Shown: positions 15,031 through 17,869 of the stretch, in pieces
Numbering within the stretch: the stretch's first letter is position 1
Layout of the letters: each line of letters starts with the position of its first letter
Source: Verrucomicrobiales bacterium
GTDB lineage: Bacteria; Verrucomicrobiota; Verrucomicrobiia; Verrucomicrobiales; DEV007
DNA: 17,869 bases
Reading direction: 5' to 3'
Assembly: GCA_023253615.1 (NCBI GenBank)
Contig: JALRFZ010000589.1
Coordinates: 1 to 17,869, forward strand
The notes under the pieces: generated by a model
Database searches by the model: none
Told to the model about the DNA's origin: nothing
The model's input: the letters and a program-made list of their open reading frames with translations, nothing else
Translations under genes and position numbers: made by a program

Positions 15031-15469
15031 CTTCGTGGAGCGCCTTGATTTTCTGCAGCACCTCGTCCTCTTCGAGCGTGCCGAAATCCTTGTAGATCAT
15101 CTGCGTCAGCGCGAGGGCGACCCCGAGGGTGGCGACGCCGACGACGATGGCGGTGAGCATCAGCACGTGCGGCGTGGGATTCGCGTAGCGGTCGGGGTGG
15201 ATCGCCGGCGCGGCTTTCTTGTCCGTGGTCGCGGAAGTTTCCTTGTAGGCGGCGAGCACCCCGCTCTCGACCACGGGGATGGTGGCGTCCTCCTTCACCC
15301 CCAGGGAGACGTAGAGGAGGAGGATCGCGGTCTGGAAGATCGAGAGGCCGATCAGCTTCTTGACGAGGTTGTTCTTCGCGATGACCGACCAGAGGCCGAT
15401 CATCATGATCACCACGTAGATCCAGAAGTTGAAATGCGGGATCACCGCCTCTTGGAAGAATGCCTGCAT
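15023..15469 (-). CDS. mnhC: Mrp-type antiporter subunit C (NuoK-like)
   Basis: The 148-residue protein has the three-helix NuoK/MrpC layout. Helix 1 is FWIYVVIMMIGLWSVIAK. Helix 2 follows KNNLVKKLIGLSIFQTAILL, a typical MrpC stretch. Helix 3 is preceded by NPTPHVLMLTAIVVGVATLGV, the strongest signature of the family. Compared with the usual length of about 113 residues there are roughly 30 extra residues between helices 2 and 3 (VESGVLAAYKETSATTDKKA and neighbours), plus a charged C-terminal tail. MrpC forms part of the membrane core with MrpD. The gene lies 12 bases after the MbhE-MnhB fusion and overlaps the next gene by eight bases. Confidence 0.92.
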   Translation of the reverse strand: MQAFFQEAVIPHFNFWIYVVIMMIGLWSVIAKNNLVKKLIGLSIFQTAILLLYVSLGVKEDATIPVVESGVLAAYKETSATTDKKAAPAIHPDRYANPTPHVLMLTAIVVGVATLGVALALTQMIYKDFGTLEEDEVLQKIKALHEDV

Positions 15470-15481
15470 CTTGGGTATCGG

Positions 15482-16279
15482 TTAGAGTCCTCCCTGGAGG
15501 CGGCCGCGGGTGGAAAGGTTGGCGAACATGGCGAACATGATCGACATCACGGTGATGGCGACGCCGATCTCGACGCCCAGCATGCTGTGGGAGCGCGCCA
15601 TTTCCTCGCCCTTCGTCATGAAGAGGCCGCTGAGGGCGCCGTAATCGAGGAAATTTCTCCCGACCCACATGGGGAGGAGACCGAGACCCGCATAGATGAG
15701 GATGCCGACGAAGGCCAGGCGCGTGTAGTCGCGTTCGCTGAAACGGGCGAGGGTCTCCCGCAGCGAGCCGGAGAGGGCCAGGAGGATGAAGCTCGCCCCG
15801 AGCATGACGCCGCCCTGGAATCCGCCCCCGGGGCTGTAGTGCCCGTGCGCCACGACGTAGAGGGCGAAGATCTGGATGAGGGGAGCCGCGATGCGGCAGG
15901 TGATGCCCACGATGATGCGGTGGTGGTCGCCGTCGATGGTGCGGTCCGACGCGACGGGTTCGGGGGCGGAGGGATCGTCGTCGCGCCTCACGACGCGGAG
16001 AATCGCGAAGATCGAGATGCCGGCGGTGAGGATCACGACGGTCTCGAACATGGTGTCGTAGCCGCGGTAATCCGCGAGCACGGCGGTGACGAGATTCGGC
16101 ACCTTGGAGTCCCGGTAGGTGTTCTGGATGTAGTAGCGCGACGCCGCGGGGGCTCCGCCGGGCACACCGGCATTGGGCGGAGAACCGGGATCCCCGAAAT
16201 CGGGGAAATCGATCACCGCGTAGAGCAGGATGGCTCCGGTGATGACGACGGCGATGGAGGCGAAGATCTTGGCTTTCAT
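15482..16279 (-). CDS. mnhB: MbhE-MnhB fusion subunit of Mrp-type antiporter
   Basis: The 265-residue protein combines two parts. Residues 1-97 look like MbhE, equivalent to the extreme C-terminus of MrpA: one helix, a loop containing PDFGDPGSPPNAGVPGGAP, then PNLVTAVLADYRGYDTMFET and a second helix. Residues about 125-250 are a complete MnhB domain with IAAPLIQIFALYVVAHGHYSPGGGFQGGVML (abridged: VVAHGHYSPGGGFQGGV), a further helix pair, and MLGVEIGVAITV with E237. The 97-125 linker is charged. In most bacteria MnhB is separate and the MbhE part is fused to MrpA. ATG 16279 overlaps the upstream stop by one base (TGATG), and an SD (AAGGAGGT) lies 10-11 bases before it; TTG 16282 is a weaker alternative. 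Confidence 0.9.
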   Translation of the reverse strand: MKAKIFASIAVVITGAILLYAVIDFPDFGDPGSPPNAGVPGGAPAASRYYIQNTYRDSKVPNLVTAVLADYRGYDTMFETVVILTAGISIFAILRVVRRDDDPSAPEPVASDRTIDGDHHRIIVGITCRIAAPLIQIFALYVVAHGHYSPGGGFQGGVMLGASFILLALSGSLRETLARFSERDYTRLAFVGILIYAGLGLLPMWVGRNFLDYGALSGLFMTKGEEMARSHSMLGVEIGVAITVMSIMFAMFANLSTRGRLQGGL

Positions 16280-16524
16280 CAATCCGTGGACCTCCTTCTC
16301 GTGTTCAGGACGGTGGCGACGATCAGCACGGTGCTGACGCCCGCCCCCACGGTGGCTTCGGTGAAAGCGACGTCGACCGCGCCCATTTCCGCCCAGAGCA
16401 GGCAGATGAGGAAACCATAGATCCCGAAGACCATCGCCGCGGCGAGGAGATCCTTCACCGACAGGGCGATGATCGCCGCGAGGACGAGGAAGACGAGGAT
16501 GATGATGTCGAAGGTGACGATCAC
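16279..16524 (-). CDS. DUF4040 / MbhD-like antiporter subunit (free-standing MrpA C-terminal part)
   Basis: The 81-residue protein has three hydrophobic helices and the DUF4040 signature: IIALSVKDLLAAAMVFGIYG, then WAEMGAVDVAFTEATVGAGV. The Asp-Val-Ala-Phe-Thr-Glu-Ala segment is the conserved core and contains the acidic residues thought to line the ion path. In canonical Mrp antiporters this domain is fused to the C-terminal side of MrpA; in archaeal Mbh it is the separate subunit MbhD, as here. It starts with GTG (16524) six bases after the mnhG stop and overlaps the following ATG by one base. Confidence 0.9.
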   Translation of the reverse strand: MIVTFDIIILVFLVLAAIIALSVKDLLAAAMVFGIYGFLICLLWAEMGAVDVAFTEATVGAGVSTVLIVATVLNTRRRSTD

Positions 16525-16530
16525 GGCGGC

Positions 16531-16923
16531 TCAGGGTTGCGGGCTGGAAACGGGGGGCTTGCGGCAGTCGTCCTCGAGGTGGTTCTCATGTCCCGGCTCG
16601 ATCACCGGATCGATACCGTCCTCCCATCCGGCATCCGCCAAGGCGCTGGTGCTGGTGGGGCTCGTCAGGTAGATGAAGGTGACGACGGCAAGCAGTTTCA
16701 GAATGACGAGGAGGACCGGCCAATCACTGGGGAAATCCCGGATGTCATTCAGTTGGTAAAGGGCGAAGCCCGAGACGACGAGGAGGCTCGAGAGGGTGTC
16801 CCCCTTTCCCGCGGCGTGCATGCGGCAGTAGAAATCGGGGAAACGCATCAGACCGACCGCGGCCCCGAGGAAAAAGACGAGGCCCGTCACGATGAGCAGG
16901 ATGCTGAGGATCGTCACGATCAT
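16531..16923 (-). CDS. mnhG: Mrp-type antiporter subunit G
   Basis: The 130-residue protein has the MnhG/MrpG three-helix layout. A first helix (VTILSILLIVTGLVFFLGA) is followed by the family signature GLMRFPDFYCRMHAAGKGDT, a second helix, and a third before TSPTSTSALADAGW. The remaining 30 residues form a polar acidic tail, longer than usual. MrpG is one of the three small subunits (E, F, G) at one end of the complex. A good SD (GGAGGAGG, nine bases before ATG 16923) lies inside the end of mnhF, and four bases separate the two genes. Confidence 0.92.
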   Translation of the reverse strand: MIVTILSILLIVTGLVFFLGAAVGLMRFPDFYCRMHAAGKGDTLSSLLVVSGFALYQLNDIRDFPSDWPVLLVILKLLAVVTFIYLTSPTSTSALADAGWEDGIDPVIEPGHENHLEDDCRKPPVSSPQP

Positions 16924-16927
16924 GGGA

Positions 16928-17233
16928 TCAGGCCTCCTCCTCTCCGGTGGGGGCGTCGCCGCCGCGCTGGGCCGCCCGGTGCAGGTAGCGGGCCGCGGCG
17001 ATGGAGCCGGTGAAGTTCAGAAGGGCGTAGGCGAGGGCGAAATCGACGAACATCTCGACGCGCTCGAAGACCACGCCGATGACGACGAGGAGCACCGCCG
17101 TCTTCGTGCCGATCACGTTCACCGCGACGATGCGGTCGAGCGCGGTGGGGCCCTTCACGATGCGGAGCATCGCGGGGATCATGAGGAAGAGGAGGACGAT
17201 GCCGGTCCCGATGGCGAAATGCTCGAAGGTCAT
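16928..17233 (-). CDS. mnhF: Mrp-type antiporter subunit F
   Basis: The 101-residue protein has three transmembrane helices with the MnhF signature IVKGPTALDRIVAVNVIGTK between helices 1 and 2, and FVDFALAYALLNFTGSIAAA in helix 3. The ATG at 17233 overlaps the mnhE stop as ATGA, which fixes the start and implies coupled translation. The C-terminus is hydrophilic and ends in GEEEA, whose codons provide the SD for mnhG. Confidence 0.93.
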   Translation of the reverse strand: MTFEHFAIGTGIVLLFLMIPAMLRIVKGPTALDRIVAVNVIGTKTAVLLVVIGVVFERVEMFVDFALAYALLNFTGSIAAARYLHRAAQRGGDAPTGEEEA

Positions 17234-17742
17234 GAACCGGGGGACTCGAAGATGTGGGCGATGCGGCGGTCCATCTCGCCGTTCAATCCGGCCGCGGAGG
17301 CGTCGTCGATCGCGTGGATGTAGAAGACATCGCCGAGGATCTTGATGGTGACGGTGCCGGGCGTCAGGGTGATCGAGTTGGCGAGGAGGAATTTCCCGAA
17401 GTCGGTCTTCAGCGGCGTGCGGTAGCGCACGATCTGCGGCTGCAGGGCGGAGCGCGGGGCGAAGGCGAGCTTCAGCACGGCGATGTTCGAGAGCACGATC
17501 TGCCAGGTGAGCCAGACCATGTAGGAGGCGAAGCGCGCTCCCTGCACGATCCGGCGACGCGCCGGGATGGAACGGTCGTCGAAAAGGAGGCTTGCGGAAA
17601 GCCACGTCACGATGCCGCAGGAGATCACTCCGAGGGAAAGGTGGAAAAAGTCGAAAAATCCGGAGAAGATCACCCATACCACCATGAGGACCCCGAAAAT
17701 CAGGGCGGAATACCAAGGCGATCTGGAGGCTCGCTGTTCCAT
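17230..17742 (-). CDS. mnhE: Mrp-type antiporter subunit E
   Basis: The 170-residue protein is the first gene of the operon. Two close hydrophobic helices near the N-terminus (ALIFGVLMVVWVIFSGFFDF, then LGVISCGIVTWLSASLLF) are followed by a third segment (ASYMVWLTWQIVLSNIAVLK) and the conserved cytoplasmic domain with LLANSITLTPGTVTIKILG, the clearest MnhE mark. ATG 17742 was chosen; a TTG 51 bases upstream would add 17 polar residues without family support. No SD precedes it, since the upstream sequence is pyrimidine-rich. MrpE is needed for normal activity of Mrp antiporters and lies at the edge of the complex. Confidence 0.93.
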   Translation of the reverse strand: MEQRASRSPWYSALIFGVLMVVWVIFSGFFDFFHLSLGVISCGIVTWLSASLLFDDRSIPARRRIVQGARFASYMVWLTWQIVLSNIAVLKLAFAPRSALQPQIVRYRTPLKTDFGKFLLANSITLTPGTVTIKILGDVFYIHAIDDASAAGLNGEMDRRIAHIFESPGS

Positions 17743-17869
17743 GGAGGAGGAGGTCCGCCTCCCGGACGGGGAAACGGCGCGCAAACAGAGCAAGGGACCG
17801 GGCGCTTGTCAATTTTCCTGTCAAATGAGATGGTCTTTGCTAAGGTATCCGGGAAAGATGCGACCGACC
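17743..17869. promoter_or_regulatory. Upstream control region of the antiporter operon, probably divergent
   Basis: On the minus strand two perfect TTGACA hexamers (17824-17819 and 17812-17807) lie 12 bases apart, 70-82 bases before mnhE; the matching -10 element is unclear (TCTGTT 17789-17784 at 17 bases is weak). On the plus strand CTGTCA (17818-17823) and TAAGGT (17841-17846), 17 bases apart, could form an overlapping divergent promoter reading out of the window. Confidence 0.4.
17858..17869 (+). CDS. Possible start of a divergent gene running off the right edge
   Basis: ATG 17858 begins four codons (MRPT) before the window ends. It follows GGGAAAG and the weak divergent promoter CTGTCA-17-TAAGGT. 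Nothing can be said about the product, and the start itself is only a suggestion from the promoter geometry. Confidence 0.2.

Noticed and set aside
11500..15048. Very long plus-strand open frame (over 1,100 codons) opposite three antiporter genes, coding a Glu/Gly/Asp-rich protein
   Set aside because: It lies antisense to genes with clear membrane-protein homology. Its acidic, low-complexity composition is what the complement of GC-rich codons for hydrophobic residues gives. It has no recognisable domain.
1..17869. CRISPR arrays, tRNA or rRNA genes, IS elements
   Set aside because: No regularly spaced repeats, cloverleaf-like segments, rRNA-like stretches, transposase motifs or terminal inverted repeats were seen on either strand.

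Overview
The window is a GC-rich, densely coded bacterial chromosome segment of 17.9 kb. The best lineage guess is Verrucomicrobiota, with Planctomycetota as the alternative. The main reason is the left end: a WD40 protein translationally coupled to a large secreted DUF1549/DUF1553 (PSCyt2/PSD1) protein, a pairing expanded in those phyla. Most start codons have no Shine-Dalgarno (SD) sequence in front of them, and no RNA gene, IS element, CRISPR array or phage gene is visible.

Left block (1-6471, plus strand): end of a WD40 protein; DUF1549/DUF1553 protein with cytochrome-like cysteine motifs; an exported trypsin-fold protease with a C-terminal beta domain; a Tat-exported FAD amine oxidase; a DUF4190 membrane protein; and a QueD/PTPS-family enzyme. 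Several of these act outside the cytoplasm. Middle block (6484-9826): on the minus strand a yqeY-ispD pair (GatB/YqeY-like protein, then the MEP-pathway cytidylyltransferase), then a DUF3592 membrane protein on the plus strand, a compact hicA-hicB toxin-antitoxin pair on the minus strand in visibly less GC-rich DNA, and a class II HDAC-family deacetylase on the plus strand.

Right block (9837-17742, minus strand): ten tightly packed membrane-protein genes forming one Mrp/Mnh-type cation/proton antiporter operon. In transcription order: mnhE, mnhF, mnhG, a DUF4040 (MbhD-like) gene, an MbhE-MnhB fusion, mnhC, a first MrpD-like subunit, a second MrpD-like subunit, a small two-helix protein, and a third, long MrpD-like subunit. 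The first seven follow the order of the antiporter module of archaeal membrane-bound hydrogenase (MbhA to MbhH), but no hydrogenase or quinone module is present, and there is no full-length MrpA. The three MrpD-like subunits differ at lysines that are central to ion translocation in this superfamily. I regard this operon as the most unusual system in the window.

The last 127 bases hold a probable divergent control region with two TTGACA hexamers, and possibly the first codons of a gene leaving the window to the right.
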